Source: Prochlorococcus sp. AG-347-K20 (lineage in GTDB: Bacteria > Cyanobacteriota > Cyanobacteriia > PCC-6307 > Cyanobiaceae). Taken from it: a stretch of DNA of 58,045 nucleotides. Under the pieces are notes generated by a model, which saw only the letters and a list, made by a program, of their open reading frames with translations, did not search any database and was not told where the DNA came from. This document shows positions 43,793 to 52,489 of the stretch, piece after piece. A program made the translations under genes and the position numbers. Position 1 is the first letter of the stretch; each line of letters opens with the position of its first letter. Location: positions 1-58,045 of the forward strand of contig QCCH01000009.1 in NCBI GenBank assembly GCA_003281315.1. The letters run 5' to 3'.

Positions 43793-45136
43793 TTGGACTC
43801 AAAAATTTCTCCAAGAGAACAATGGACTAGTAAGTTGGGATTCATTCTTGCAGCTGCTGGTAGCGCAGTAGGTCTTGGTAACCTTTGGGGTTTCGCCTAC
43901 AGAGCCTCTCAAGGTGGAGGTGCTGCTTTTGTACTTTTATACATACTAATCGTTTTAATTGTATGCCTTCCGGTATTTGTTGCTGAAATGGCTTTAGGAA
44001 GAAACGCTACTGCCAGCACATTGCTTGCACCAGTAAAGTTAGCTGGAAAAAATTGGTATCCATTAGGAATTCTTTTCTTTATAGCTCCCTTGGGAATAGC
44101 ATCATATTATTCAGTCATAATGGGGTGGACAGCAGATACCTTGTTCCATTCATTATTTTTTGGATTACCAAAAAATTTAAATGAAGCAGAAGCTTTCTTT
44201 GGCTCAATTAGTAGTGGTAGCAGTGTTTTATTGGGGCACCTATTAAGTCTCGTTCTTACAGCCATAATAGTTTCATCAGGGATAAAAAAAGGAATCGAAA
44301 AGGTTACACGATTCTTTATGCCTATACTTTTTATAATTCTTCTATCGCTGGCAATATGGGCCACTTCACTTTCAGGCGCATGGGAAGGATATAAAACATT
44401 TTTGTTTAGGTTTGACTTTGATGAATTAAGGAACCCTCAAACCATAAGAAATGCTTTTACACAAGCTTTCTTTTCTTTAAGTTTAGGAATTGGAGTTATG
44501 GTGACTTATGCTTCCTATCTAAATAAAAAGAGTAATCTTCCAAAACTAAGTGTTGGAGTTGCATCATTGGATACTTTGGTAGGTCTTATGGCAGGACTTA
44601 TTACTTTTCCGATTGTTTTAACGTTTGGTTTAAGTGATGCAATTTCTGAATCAACAGTTGGGGCATTATTTATATCAATACCTACGGGCCTTGGTTCATA
44701 TGGAGCGGTTGGAAGAATTGTAGCTGTTGCATTTTTTGCACTAGCTTATATTGCAGCAATAACTTCCTCTGTTTCATTATTGGAAGTTCCAGTTTCCTCT
44801 TTAATGGATAAATTTGGTTTTAAAAGAGAAAAATCAGTTTGGCTGATAACTCTTTTCCTATTCTTAGCAGGCATTCCTTCTGCATTGAACTTAAACATTC
44901 TTGGAACTATTGATTCGATTTTTGGAGGTGTATTTCTTATCTTTGGTGGATTCTTGGTTACTTTCTTTATGGGATGGGTAGTACCTGGAAAGTTTAATGA
45001 AGAACTTAGTGATTCAAAAGTTGGAATCAAAACAACACGTTATTTGAAATTCATGACAAGATGGGTTGCACCCCCAATTATTGGTTTTGGACTATTTATT
45101 AGTGTGTTTGATTTGCTCAAAGGCTGGGTAAGTTAA
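43793..45136 (+). CDS. NSS-family sodium-dependent transporter
   Basis: The 447-aa protein starts at TTG, in place to give the canonical start (REQWTSKLGFILAAAGSAVGLGNLWGF), whose unwound helix 1 binds sodium and substrate. About 11-12 membrane spans follow. NSS members in bacteria import amino acids with sodium. Standard length. The substrate is not predictable. The next 400 bp are empty, so it is a single-gene unit. Confidence 0.92.
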   Translation: MDSKISPREQWTSKLGFILAAAGSAVGLGNLWGFAYRASQGGGAAFVLLYILIVLIVCLPVFVAEMALGRNATASTLLAPVKLAGKNWYPLGILFFIAPLGIASYYSVIMGWTADTLFHSLFFGLPKNLNEAEAFFGSISSGSSVLLGHLLSLVLTAIIVSSGIKKGIEKVTRFFMPILFIILLSLAIWATSLSGAWEGYKTFLFRFDFDELRNPQTIRNAFTQAFFSLSLGIGVMVTYASYLNKKSNLPKLSVGVASLDTLVGLMAGLITFPIVLTFGLSDAISESTVGALFISIPTGLGSYGAVGRIVAVAFFALAYIAAITSSVSLLEVPVSSLMDKFGFKREKSVWLITLFLFLAGIPSALNLNILGTIDSIFGGVFLIFGGFLVTFFMGWVVPGKFNEELSDSKVGIKTTRYLKFMTRWVAPPIIGFGLFISVFDLLKGWVS

Positions 45137-45542
45137 AAATAAATAAAAATTATGATGTATAAAATTGAATAAATTTACTGCGATATAGTGCGGAAATATT
45201 GGGAGGGGTACAAGTTAAAAAAAGATAAAATAGTTTAACTTTTTCGTATTATTTTTGATCAAACTCAAAAAAATACTAGTCAATAATTAAGTATTTGCAA
45301 TGGTTATTAATTAAAAAATTGATATGAAGGCTAAGTGCTTTGTTTTATTACTAAAGTCTAAATATTTTTCTCAAGAAAATGTTTTACTGCGGAACCTTTT
45401 TTTGAATGAAGTATTAAAATTTAACTTATATTATATCTCAAACGTATCTGCAAAAACCATCCCTAATAGAATCTATATAAAATACATTTAGGTTTTTAAT
45501 TTAAAGAAATTAGAGCGCCTAAAAGAATAGATAACAAATTTG
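45137..45542. other. Intergenic, 400 bp, no feature supported
   Basis: AT-rich sequence with stops in all frames. A short G-rich patch near 45199-45210 (attgggaggggt) stands out but forms no hairpin that I can support. The selO promoter must lie in the right half. Confidence 0.5.
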
Positions 45543-47246
45543 ATGTCAACCAAGTCTGATTCATTAAAAGGAAAGCTTACAGAAAATTTTTCTGAATTTT
45601 CTCAACTATCTGACTATTCTTTTATGAGTTCTCTTAAGGCAGATCCTCAATCAACAAAAGATGGAAATGATCATAAGCCGCGTTCAGTATATTCAGGTCA
45701 TTACGTACCAGTTGTTCCAACTGCTATTCCAGAACCAGAATATATTTCCCATAGCAACAAACTTTTTAAAGAACTAAGGCTAAGCTCAGATCTTACTAAA
45801 GACAAGAATTTTTGTCGTTTTTTCTCAGGTGATATTTCTGTTGCTAATTATCCAATGAGTCCTGTTGGTTGGGCAACAGGTTATGCATTATCAATTTATG
45901 GAACTGAATATACTCAACAATGTCCCTTTGGTACTGGCAATGGTTATGGCGATGGCAGAGCAATTTCTGTTTTTGAAGGTTTATTCAATGGGGAAAGAAT
46001 GGAGATGCAACTTAAAGGAGGAGGTCCAACTCCCTACTGTCGTGGAGCAGATGGTAGGGCTGTCTTAAGGTCTAGCGTTAGAGAATTTCTTGCACAGGAA
46101 TTAATGGATGCCTTGGGAATCCCTACCTCAAGGTCTTTAACACTTTTTGTCTCACAATCAGAAAAAGTTAGGAGGCCATGGTATTCCAAAGGGTCCAGGT
46201 ATTTTGAACCTGATGTCATGATTGATAATCAAGCTGCAATTACTACAAGAGTCGCTCCGTCTTTTTTACGTGTAGGACAGATTGAACTTTTTGCAAGACG
46301 AGTTCGCAATAATGCTCATGATGAAGCTCTTAGTGAACTAAAGATGATAGTTCAACATCTTATTGATAGAAACTATAGAGATGAAATCGATAATGAGATT
46401 TCACTTGAAAGTAAGGTAATACAACTAGCTTGTTTATATAGATCTAGATTGATATCACTAATAGCCAACTGGATGCGAGTTGGTTATTGCCAGGGTAACT
46501 TCAATAGTGATAATTGTGCTGCTGGAGGTTATACCTTGGATTATGGCCCCTTTGGGTTCTGTGAATTATTTGATCCAAGATTTCAACCATGGACAGGTGG
46601 AGGTGAACATTTCTCATTTTTTAACCAACCTTCTGCTGCGGCAATCAACTTTAAAACATTCTGTTCCTCTCTTAGTCCGTTACTTTCACAAAGCAAACAA
46701 GATCAAGAAAAGTTAGATCAAATCGAAAAAGACTTTTCTGAATTAATGAATAAAGAATTGATGAAAATGTGGGCAAACAAGCTTGGTTTAGAACATTACA
46801 ACGAAACTCTAATAAATGAATTTTTTAATCTAATGGTCATATCAAAAGCAGACTATACAATTTTGTTCCATAAACTGTCTGAAATACCTGATAACTTAGA
46901 TTTTTTAAAAGACTGCTTCTATTTACCAATTAATGACGAGCTCAATAATAGGTGGGAAGTATGGCTTGAAAACTGGCAATCAGTCTTGAAGAAAGAGGGA
47001 AATATTAAAGCAAAATCGGCATCAATGAAATCCCTTAATCCAGTCTATACTTGGCGCGAATGGATGGTCGTTCCCGCATATGAAGAAGCTGAAAAGGGAA
47101 ATTACAAAAAAATAAAAGAGTTACAAGATGTCTTTAGCAATCCATATGTAGAACAACCCCCAGAAATAGATCAAAAATATAATCGACTAAAGCCAAGCCA
47201 GTATTTTAACTATGGAGGAGTATCTCATTACAGTTGTTCTTCATAA
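45543..47246 (+). CDS. selO: SelO-type protein adenylyltransferase
   Basis: The 567-aa protein starts at ATG 45543; a TTG one codon earlier is less likely. It has the SelO signatures: SPVGWATGYALSIYG, MQLKGGGPTPYCR(G)ADGRAVLRSSVREFL, an NSDN metal motif in CQGNFNSDN, and LDYGPFGF. SelO is a pseudokinase that transfers AMP from ATP to proteins and links to redox stress responses. Length is near normal. No partner gene is apparent. Confidence 0.93.
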   Translation: MSTKSDSLKGKLTENFSEFSQLSDYSFMSSLKADPQSTKDGNDHKPRSVYSGHYVPVVPTAIPEPEYISHSNKLFKELRLSSDLTKDKNFCRFFSGDISVANYPMSPVGWATGYALSIYGTEYTQQCPFGTGNGYGDGRAISVFEGLFNGERMEMQLKGGGPTPYCRGADGRAVLRSSVREFLAQELMDALGIPTSRSLTLFVSQSEKVRRPWYSKGSRYFEPDVMIDNQAAITTRVAPSFLRVGQIELFARRVRNNAHDEALSELKMIVQHLIDRNYRDEIDNEISLESKVIQLACLYRSRLISLIANWMRVGYCQGNFNSDNCAAGGYTLDYGPFGFCELFDPRFQPWTGGGEHFSFFNQPSAAAINFKTFCSSLSPLLSQSKQDQEKLDQIEKDFSELMNKELMKMWANKLGLEHYNETLINEFFNLMVISKADYTILFHKLSEIPDNLDFLKDCFYLPINDELNNRWEVWLENWQSVLKKEGNIKAKSASMKSLNPVYTWREWMVVPAYEEAEKGNYKKIKELQDVFSNPYVEQPPEIDQKYNRLKPSQYFNYGGVSHYSCSS

Positions 47247-47288
47247 AAGTTCAATCCTCATACTGATAGAACAACTTTGAGAAAAATC

Positions 47289-47729
47289 TTATTTATTTAT
47301 GGTCGTAGGCATTCCAACTACTGATACAACTCCCACATGAAGTATGGCCGGCTTCTTTCCAACATTTTTCACATAGTGTGGGCCCCCATTATTACTCTCT
47401 ATAAATGCATCACCCGCTTTAAAGAAATTAATTTCTTCACCCCTCACATGCTTTAATCTTCCTCTGGTGACATGAATCAACATTGGGGAAGGATGAGTAT
47501 GAATTGGAGTTTTCAACCCAACTGGAATTTTTACTTTTAAGAGTCTTAATTCAGGCTTACCCTCGAGATAATTAAAATTTTTACCACTTAACCCTTTTGA
47601 ACTTTGAATAATAGGTATAACTTCAATCTTTTCTTCACCAAGAGAAGGTTGTGGTAAAGCTAAAGTCCCAATAAAAAGGAAACAAAATGGAATAAATGTT
47701 TTTATTTTCATTAGATATTTGAGTTTCAC
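47289..47729 (-). CDS. Exported cupin-domain protein
   Basis: The 146-aa protein has a signal peptide (FIPFCFLFIGTLALPQPSLG, to about residue 32). A single cupin domain follows with metal-type motif PIHTHPSPMLIHVTRG and the second motif GDAFIE...HYVKNVG. It would act outside the plasma membrane. Cupins of this type bind a metal but have many functions. It converges with selO (42 bp between stops). Confidence 0.8.
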   Translation of the reverse strand: MKLKYLMKIKTFIPFCFLFIGTLALPQPSLGEEKIEVIPIIQSSKGLSGKNFNYLEGKPELRLLKVKIPVGLKTPIHTHPSPMLIHVTRGRLKHVRGEEINFFKAGDAFIESNNGGPHYVKNVGKKPAILHVGVVSVVGMPTTINK

Positions 47730-47764
47730 TAATAATAGGTAGTTTGCAAAAATAATAAACTAAT

Positions 47765-47926
47765 TTATTTGTTATATAACTTTTCTAATTGCTTAATTTC
47801 CTCTCTTAGATCCTTACCTCTCTTATTTAATTTATTATTTTTAATAACTATTGGGATAATCCACCAGGCTTGAAGACCTAAAAAGATAAATACTAGGATC
47901 AATAATTCAAAAGTACCAGGCTGCAT
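47765..47926 (-). CDS. Single-span protein with coiled-coil tail, 53 aa
   Basis: MQPGTFELLILVFIFLGLQ... has one membrane helix followed by WWIIPIVIKNN and a charged helix (LREEIKQLEKLY). It lies upstream of the cupin gene, 36 bp apart on the same strand, so the two may share a transcript. Function unknown. Confidence 0.6.
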   Translation of the reverse strand: MQPGTFELLILVFIFLGLQAWWIIPIVIKNNKLNKRGKDLREEIKQLEKLYNK

Positions 47927-47999
47927 TTGGTAAATAACCCTTCTTTGTTAATAACATTATTCTAAAAGTTATTAAACATTCATGAGATTTGGAATTTTT

Positions 48000-48182
48000 C
48001 TAGGCTGCCTCTAATTCAATATTAAGTTCAATTCCCTTTGAAATGATTGCTTCTTTAAATTCAATAAGTTTGGAAATTATTCTTTGCTTCTCAGGATCAG
48101 TTTTGTGGATATCATCTACAACTTCCTGCATTGCAAGTGTTACTTTTTGTAGTTTGATTTCTAGATCTTCCCTGTAATTCAT
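48000..48182 (-). CDS. Small coiled-coil protein, 60 aa
   Basis: MNYREDLEIKLQKVTLAMQ... is helical and charged throughout and ends IELNIELEAA. No membrane span, no known family. Likely a small structural or regulatory coiled coil. Confidence 0.55.
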   Translation of the reverse strand: MNYREDLEIKLQKVTLAMQEVVDDIHKTDPEKQRIISKLIEFKEAIISKGIELNIELEAA

Positions 48183-48331
48183 AAGCTCAAAGAAATTATC
48201 TTATTTATTAAAAAACAAAATAATTATTAGTAAATAAGTACTTAACCTTAAAAGGATTGACAGTAAAACAAGGAGGATATAATTTATAGTACAAACGTAT
48301 TAATAGTCAACCAGCCGATTAAAGGTAAAGT

Positions 48332-48601
48332 ATGGAGCCTAAGTACTCATTTGGTTGTAGCACTAGCAAACCCAACGGATGCCTACTAAATCCCGAAGGC
48401 AGCAGAATCATCTTTTTCGAAGAATGCAAAATTTCTCCTAAACCTAATTTAAAAATTCATACTCATCTTTTCTACACAAATCACCTTGGAGAACCTGGAG
48501 GGTACAAATCCTCTGAAAAACTCAACATAGATTCAGCCTGGGAAAAGTGGCACGAACTGCACCAAAAAGGATGGACAGAAGTATCTCATAATTACGGATA
48601 A
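48332..48601 (+). CDS. Distant DUF1651-like protein, 89 aa
   Basis: It ends with the DUF1651-type pattern AWEKWHELHQKGWTEV and has a central GEPGGYKSSEKLN in the place of the PP.M segment, but the N-terminal half (FGCSTSKPNGCLLN) differs. The assignment is tentative. GGAGGA about 55 bp upstream is too far to be the ribosome site; AAAGGTAAAG is closer. The stop codon overlaps the first codon of the next frame. Confidence 0.55.
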   Translation: MEPKYSFGCSTSKPNGCLLNPEGSRIIFFEECKISPKPNLKIHTHLFYTNHLGEPGGYKSSEKLNIDSAWEKWHELHQKGWTEVSHNYG

Positions 48602-48810
48602 GTGATCCGGCCAAGAAAAAGCCTTCTTTTCAATCTCAACCATTAAAAGTTCAACCAGTTATCGCTCATCAATCAACTTTATGGGCAGCTTTAGGAGAAC
48701 AAGATACTCCTATTGTTAAATATAAAGTTTCTAATGCAAAAACTACAGGAGTTGTACCTGTTATAGGTTCTGAAGCAACTCTTTGGGCTCCTCTAGGTTT
48801 AGGTAATTAG
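48598..48810 (+). pseudogene. Small conserved-type ORF whose start is ATA
   Basis: The frame IS-DPAKKKPSFQSQPLKVQP... to VIGSEATLWAPLGLGN (70 codons) is clearly protein-like, with a repeated TLWA(A/P)LG motif at both ends. No ATG, GTG or TTG opens it; the first codon after an in-frame stop that suits is ATA at 48598, overlapping the upstream stop (ATAA). An ancestral ATGA overlap with one G-to-A change would keep the upstream stop but remove this start. It may be silenced or poorly translated. Confidence 0.5.
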
Positions 48811-48836
48811 TAAATTAGGCCTTTTAATAAACTGAA

Positions 48837-48863
48837 GGGGGTTTTTAACCACCTTTTTTTATT
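48837..48863 (+). terminator. Possible terminator
   Basis: GGGGGTT pairs with AACCACC with one mismatch, followed by seven T. It lies 27 bp after the 70-codon frame. Between here and 49111 I see only AT-rich sequence with two short gttgactc direct repeats. Confidence 0.5.
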
Positions 48864-49111
48864 AATTGAATTAAAAAGATAATTGAAAATTTTCAATCCA
48901 ATTCATGGATAACTATTAGTTAAATCAGGGTTTGAAAACAATGTAATCGTAGATACCATCAGCTTTTTTATTAATTGATTATAAATTAAAAACACGAGTT
49001 AACCCGTTCCAATTTGTTGACTCTGAGGTTTTAACCGTTGACTCCTTATCTACTTCTAGTTGTGACTCGCTAGTTGCAAGATTCAAAAACGGTATTTATA
49101 TAGTTTAAATT

Positions 49112-49249
49112 ATGGAAAAAAAAATCGCAAAGAAATACGCTGATCTTATAGTTCAGGCCAATAATTCAACTGGCAGAAAAGAAGCTTTGTCATTAATTAA
49201 ACAAGCAACAAAATTAAAAACCAAACTTGATCAATACGAAATGATGTAG
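49112..49249 (+). CDS. Small helical protein, 45 aa (paralogue at 41301)
   Basis: MEKKIAKKYADLIVQANNSTGRKEALSLIKQATKL... matches the 44-aa protein at 41301 in the GRKE..SL.K.A core. Soluble, basic and helical. A strong terminator follows 31 bp after the stop, so it is a single-gene transcript. Confidence 0.65.
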   Translation: MEKKIAKKYADLIVQANNSTGRKEALSLIKQATKLKTKLDQYEMM

Positions 49250-49280
49250 TCTCTCTTGATATCTACAGGATATTCAAGAT

Positions 49281-49307
49281 GAGTTAGAAACTAGCTCTTT
49301 TTTTTTT
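49281..49307 (+). terminator. Intrinsic terminator
   Basis: GAGTTAG pairs with CTAGCTC (one G-T wobble) across AAA, followed by about ten T. Confidence 0.85.
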
Positions 49308-49363
49308 ATCTTGCTATACAAATACTAAGAAATGATTTAACTTCTCTGCTTTAATAAAATATC

Positions 49364-49654
49364 GTGGAATTAACTGAGCTAATTAACGATTACGTTGCTA
49401 CAGAATTATTATCAAGTATTGAAATTGATTTTCTTGAAGGAGAATTATGGGAAACCACTCAACATATTTCAGAAATAAATACAGTTATCAAAGCTCCAAA
49501 AAATATATGCAAGAAATTGGGACTAGATGAAAAATCTTGCTGGCAATTATGTTGTGCAGCCGTTCTTGACTCCTCAAGACCATTAAAAAATGGACAAAAT
49601 AGAGTAGATGATTTTAAAAAATTAATTAATCGATATGAAATTAGCTACATATAA
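49364..49654 (+). CDS. Unknown soluble protein, 96 aa (paralogue at 43057)
   Basis: It starts at GTG. It has IEIDFLEGELWETTQ, KAPKNICKKLGL and SCWQLCCAAVLDSSRPLKNG, aligned with the 99-aa protein at 43057. It precedes a small exported protein by 12 bp and a glutamine amidotransferase, suggesting one operon. Function unknown. Confidence 0.65.
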   Translation: MELTELINDYVATELLSSIEIDFLEGELWETTQHISEINTVIKAPKNICKKLGLDEKSCWQLCCAAVLDSSRPLKNGQNRVDDFKKLINRYEISYI

Positions 49655-49666
49655 ACTAAGGACTCA

Positions 49667-49963
49667 ATGATACGTTTACTTATTGCATCAATTCTTTTTT
49701 TCCTACCATTAGGAGGTTTTGCGGATGAAAAGCAAAGAGAAATTGAGAATAAAGCTATAAATCTTGTTATTAAAAAATATGGAAAAGGCTTAGAAAATAG
49801 ATTAAAAGGAACGGGAGTAAATCCTAGTTATCGAAGTTGGTATGAAAATGATTGTTTTGTAAGTATTGCAGCAGGTACATACCAAGAAGATACTTGGTCC
49901 GCAATGAAGTGGTTTAGCGTTAATATCTGTTCTGAATCAGCTGAAATAATGGAAAGTGAATGA
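49667..49963 (+). CDS. Small exported protein, 98 aa
   Basis: It has a clear signal peptide (MIRLLIASILFFLPLGGFADE, cut near residue 19). The mature part has a helix (REIENKAINLVIKKYG) and two Cys (ENDCFVSIAAG, VNICSE) likely to form a disulfide. Its end overlaps the amidotransferase start (ATGA). Family not recognised. Confidence 0.65.
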   Translation: MIRLLIASILFFLPLGGFADEKQREIENKAINLVIKKYGKGLENRLKGTGVNPSYRSWYENDCFVSIAAGTYQEDTWSAMKWFSVNICSESAEIMESE

Positions 49964-50697
49964 AGGAAATAAGACGCCTATTAGTTTTGCAGCATTTAGA
50001 AATAGAGGGGCCTGGTCTTTTTGAACAATTTGCTAAAGAAAGAGATTTAAAAATAGAAATTATTCGTTTAGATAACAAAAATGCTCTGCCGCAAACAAAA
50101 AAAGGTGACTTAATTTTAATTATGGGTGGACCAATGGGAGTTAAAGACATTGGAAGCGACAGATATCCCTGGCTTAAGTTAGAAAGAGATTTTATAAAAA
50201 AAGAATTAGAAAATGAGAGACCAATAGTCGGTGTTTGCTTAGGTGCTCAGTTGCTTGCGAGTGCTGCTGGGGGAGATGTAGAAATTCTTAAATATGGATC
50301 ACCTCCAAAAGCATTACCAGAAATTGGATGGTCTCAAATTTTTATAGACAAATCGAATAAAGACTTTAAAGCACTGTTTGAAGACCCTCTTCATGTACTG
50401 CATTGGCATGGAGATAGGATTTTATTACCTAATAAAGCAGTACTCATTGCAAGTAGTACACGTTGTAAGGAACAGTTTTTTAGGATTGGTAATTTTGCTT
50501 ACGGATTACAATTCCATATAGAGACAACGGGAGGAATGATAAATAAGTGGATTAAAGAAGATAAAGAATTTGTCTTAAAAGGATTGGGCTCAAATGGTCA
50601 GGAAATTTTAAAAGAAGAGAATAAAAAATATATTGATAAAACTTTTTTTAAAAGAAAGCTTTTAATAAGTAAATTATTTGAATTATTAGATAATTAA
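49960..50697 (+). CDS. Class I glutamine amidotransferase-like protein
   Basis: The 245-aa protein has the triad of class I GATases: nucleophile C93 in GVCLGAQLL, and H186 and E188 in LQFHIET. It has an oxyanion-type MGGPMGV near 56. It is a stand-alone domain like the GMP-synthase-related GATases that act on small glutamyl or amide substrates. The start overlaps the previous gene by 4 bp, so expression is coupled. The true substrate is unknown. Confidence 0.87.
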   Translation: MKEIRRLLVLQHLEIEGPGLFEQFAKERDLKIEIIRLDNKNALPQTKKGDLILIMGGPMGVKDIGSDRYPWLKLERDFIKKELENERPIVGVCLGAQLLASAAGGDVEILKYGSPPKALPEIGWSQIFIDKSNKDFKALFEDPLHVLHWHGDRILLPNKAVLIASSTRCKEQFFRIGNFAYGLQFHIETTGGMINKWIKEDKEFVLKGLGSNGQEILKEENKKYIDKTFFKRKLLISKLFELLDN

Positions 50698-50722
50698 AAA
50701 GGGAATAATATAATCATCCAGT

Positions 50723-50752
50723 AAAAAAGGGCTTAATAAAGCCCTGAAAAAA
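50723..50752. terminator. Bidirectional terminator
   Basis: AGGGCTT/AAGCCCT hairpin flanked by A run on the left and A/T runs on the right, placed between two converging genes (amidotransferase and Hli). It can serve both strands. Confidence 0.8.
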
Positions 50753-50770
50753 ATTTTAAAAGGATTTTTA

Positions 50771-50899
50771 CTAGAAAATTCCTGGAAGAATTTGACCAGT
50801 AAAATAATAAGCTCCTACAAGAGCAAACATTCCAAGCATTGCAGCTTTACCATTAAGCTTTTCAGCTTTTTCGGTCATGATTTTTTTTGCGAATTCCAT
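50771..50899 (-). CDS. Hli protein, 42 aa
   Basis: MEFAKKIMTEKAEKLNGKAA... is the short Hli type: one helix with the signature EKLNGKAAMLG and the end TGQILPGIF. The Arg of the usual NGR is Lys here. It is thylakoid-bound and light-protective. It is oriented away from the three other Hli genes, with about 300 bp between that should hold both promoters. Confidence 0.88.
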   Translation of the reverse strand: MEFAKKIMTEKAEKLNGKAAMLGMFALVGAYYFTGQILPGIF

Positions 50900-51197
50900 A
50901 ATAAAGTGAAATAAATTATATCTAAAAAATAATTATTCAAGTTTCAGAATGATGTAGTTTTTTCTACCAAATTGATATTTTTCTAAGGATTAAAAACACT
51001 TAAACAACGAATTGAACTCTTAATAGTTTTCGAGCCAATCTGTAAAGCGTGGCCAGCCTAAAAACAACTATTTAGAAGTATATGTCACGGTTATGGTACA
51101 GTTATGTAGTAAATATCTTGAAAATAACTTAATTTCGGCCTAATACTTTACATTTGTTAATAGTAGTGTTACATTAGTTAACAATTACATAACTTCA

Positions 51198-51404
51198 ATG
51201 GCTAATTCAAACGTTACTACTGAATCAGGTGGCAGACAGAATATGTTTCCTACTGAGACACGTCCTTACATAGATGAGTCTGTTTCATACGACAGCTACC
51301 CACAAAATGCAGAAAAAGTTAATGGTCGTTGGGCAATGATTGGCCTTGTTGCATTAGTAGGTGCTTACGTTTCAACTGGACAAATTATTCCTGGCATTTT
51401 TTAA
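51198..51404 (+). CDS. Hli protein, 68 aa
   Basis: It has a polar N-terminal ~38 residues, then EKVNGRWAMIGLVALVGAY and the end STGQIIPGIF. The TGQIIPG ending is shared with its neighbours and, as I recall, with cyanophage Hli proteins. The stop overlaps the next start by one base (TAATG), so it is translated with the next Hli gene. Confidence 0.9.
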   Translation: MANSNVTTESGGRQNMFPTETRPYIDESVSYDSYPQNAEKVNGRWAMIGLVALVGAYVSTGQIIPGIF

Positions 51405-51664
51405 TGAGTCCACTTTCAGGTTTTTTAGCCGTAATTGTATTATTTACAGCCATCCTCGTTGCTTATTTAACCAAGCAATTTCAAAACGAAAATTTAAACT
51501 ATTCATCTTTTAATCAAATGAAAAACACAAACACAAAAGTCAAAACAATCGAAAAAGAAAAAGTTGTTGCTGAAACTCTTAATGGCAGATTCGCAATGCT
51601 TGGATTAATTGCTGCTGTTGGAGCATATCTAACAACAGGTCAAATAATTCCTGGTTTCGTTTAA
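51404..51664 (+). CDS. Hli protein with extra N-terminal membrane helix, 86 aa
   Basis: The start at 51404 is the coupled ATG (MSPLSGFLAVIVLFT); upstream codons in frame are only overlap with the previous gene. It has a first hydrophobic helix (residues 5-23), a charged linker, then the Hli helix (ETLNGRFAMLGLIAAVGAY) and TGQIIPGFV. The two-helix form differs from the one-helix copies around it. Confidence 0.88.
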   Translation: MSPLSGFLAVIVLFTAILVAYLTKQFQNENLNYSSFNQMKNTNTKVKTIEKEKVVAETLNGRFAMLGLIAAVGAYLTTGQIIPGFV

Positions 51665-51697
51665 AACTAACTATTTAATACATCTAAAACTCAAATA

Positions 51698-51826
51698 ATG
51701 GAAAATTCAAAACCAACTTACTGGCAAAACGCCGAGAGAACTAATGGAAGAATGGCAATGATGGGCTTATTTGCATTAGTCGTAAATTATGGCTTATTTG
51801 GCTGGATAATCCCAGGAATTTTTTAA
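51698..51826 (+). CDS. Hli protein, 42 aa
   Basis: MENSKPTYWQNAERTNGRMA... carries the Hli signature ERTNGRMAMMG and the end FGWIIPGIF, closest in motif to the 84-aa Hli at 8772 (ERTNGRLAMIG, FGWIAYPIL). It follows the previous gene by 33 bp and belongs to the same operon. Confidence 0.9.
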   Translation: MENSKPTYWQNAERTNGRMAMMGLFALVVNYGLFGWIIPGIF

Positions 51827-51827
51827 T

Positions 51828-52007
51828 ATGAATTTAGGCTTACTTTTTCTTAAAGTAAATACTTTGGGAGTTATAACTCTTTCTGAACTAGATTGGATAA
51901 CTAATCATCAATCTGAATTTTCAAGGCTTGATATGTCTCTAGTTATTAAAATTGGCCGTCTTATGGATTCAGGAGTTGTTGAAATTGATAATAGATTGCC
52001 TGTTTAA
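51828..52007 (+). CDS. Small soluble protein at the end of the Hli operon, 59 aa
   Basis: It begins one base after the Hli stop (MNLGLLFLKVNTLGVITLSELDW). The pattern of helices (VITLSELDWITNHQSE, SLVIKIGRLMDSGVVEI) resembles half of a winged-helix fold, but is too short to prove. Its conserved place after Hli genes, as I recall from picocyanobacteria, suggests a linked role. A strong terminator follows 23 bp later. Confidence 0.65.
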   Translation: MNLGLLFLKVNTLGVITLSELDWITNHQSEFSRLDMSLVIKIGRLMDSGVVEIDNRLPV

Positions 52008-52030
52008 TTTTTAAAAAATTGATTGTCATG

Positions 52031-52067
52031 AGTGTTTGTCAATAGGGATACTGACAAGCACTTTTTT
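52031..52067 (+). terminator. Terminator of the Hli operon
   Basis: AGTGTTTGTCA pairs with TGACAAGCACT (one wobble) and is followed by six T. Confidence 0.85.
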
Positions 52068-52084
52068 ATGAGAAAAAATATTTG

Positions 52085-52122
52085 TAAAAAAAGAGATTGT
52101 TTCTTAGCTAAAAACAATCTCT
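52085..52122 (-). terminator. Terminator, minus strand
   Basis: GAGATTGTTT pairs with AAACAATCTC around a short loop; on the minus strand it is followed by seven T. It ends the transcript of the 71-aa gene at 52216. Confidence 0.8.
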
Positions 52123-52215
52123 CAATTACCTAATTCTTACATGAAAATTTCAAGTAAGCTCCTAGATTTTAATTGATTTATTTTTATAGTAAATACGCAA
52201 AAATGCTTTTGTTGT

Positions 52216-52431
52216 TTATCTTTTTAAACCACCTCTTTTTATCCATAGGAACCATGTAACCCAAATAGGAGGTAGGAATCTGATTAAAAAGGAAATTTTA
52301 TATATGTAAAATGGGGCATTTTCACTTTTAAATAAATTTATAAAAAAAGAAGATATAGTTATCCAGAGTAAAATTATTAATATATTGGCTCCCAACAAAG
52401 CGAACTTATTTTGTTTGAATATTTTTGGCAT
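52216..52431 (-). CDS. Two-span membrane protein, 71 aa
   Basis: It has spans at about 11-32 and 43-63, with a basic end (WIKRGGLKR). No known family. It is the last of three minus-strand membrane genes but is separated by gaps of 58 bp or more. Confidence 0.55.
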   Translation of the reverse strand: MPKIFKQNKFALLGANILIILLWITISSFFINLFKSENAPFYIYKISFLIRFLPPIWVTWFLWIKRGGLKR

Positions 52432-52489
52432 AAGGTAAATTTTTTATATTCTTAATTTTAAATAATCTCGGGAAATTAATTATACATTT

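Noticed and set aside
48332..48810. Programmed frameshift joining the 89-aa protein to the next frame
   Set aside because: No slippery heptamer or downstream structure at the junction; start loss explains it better.
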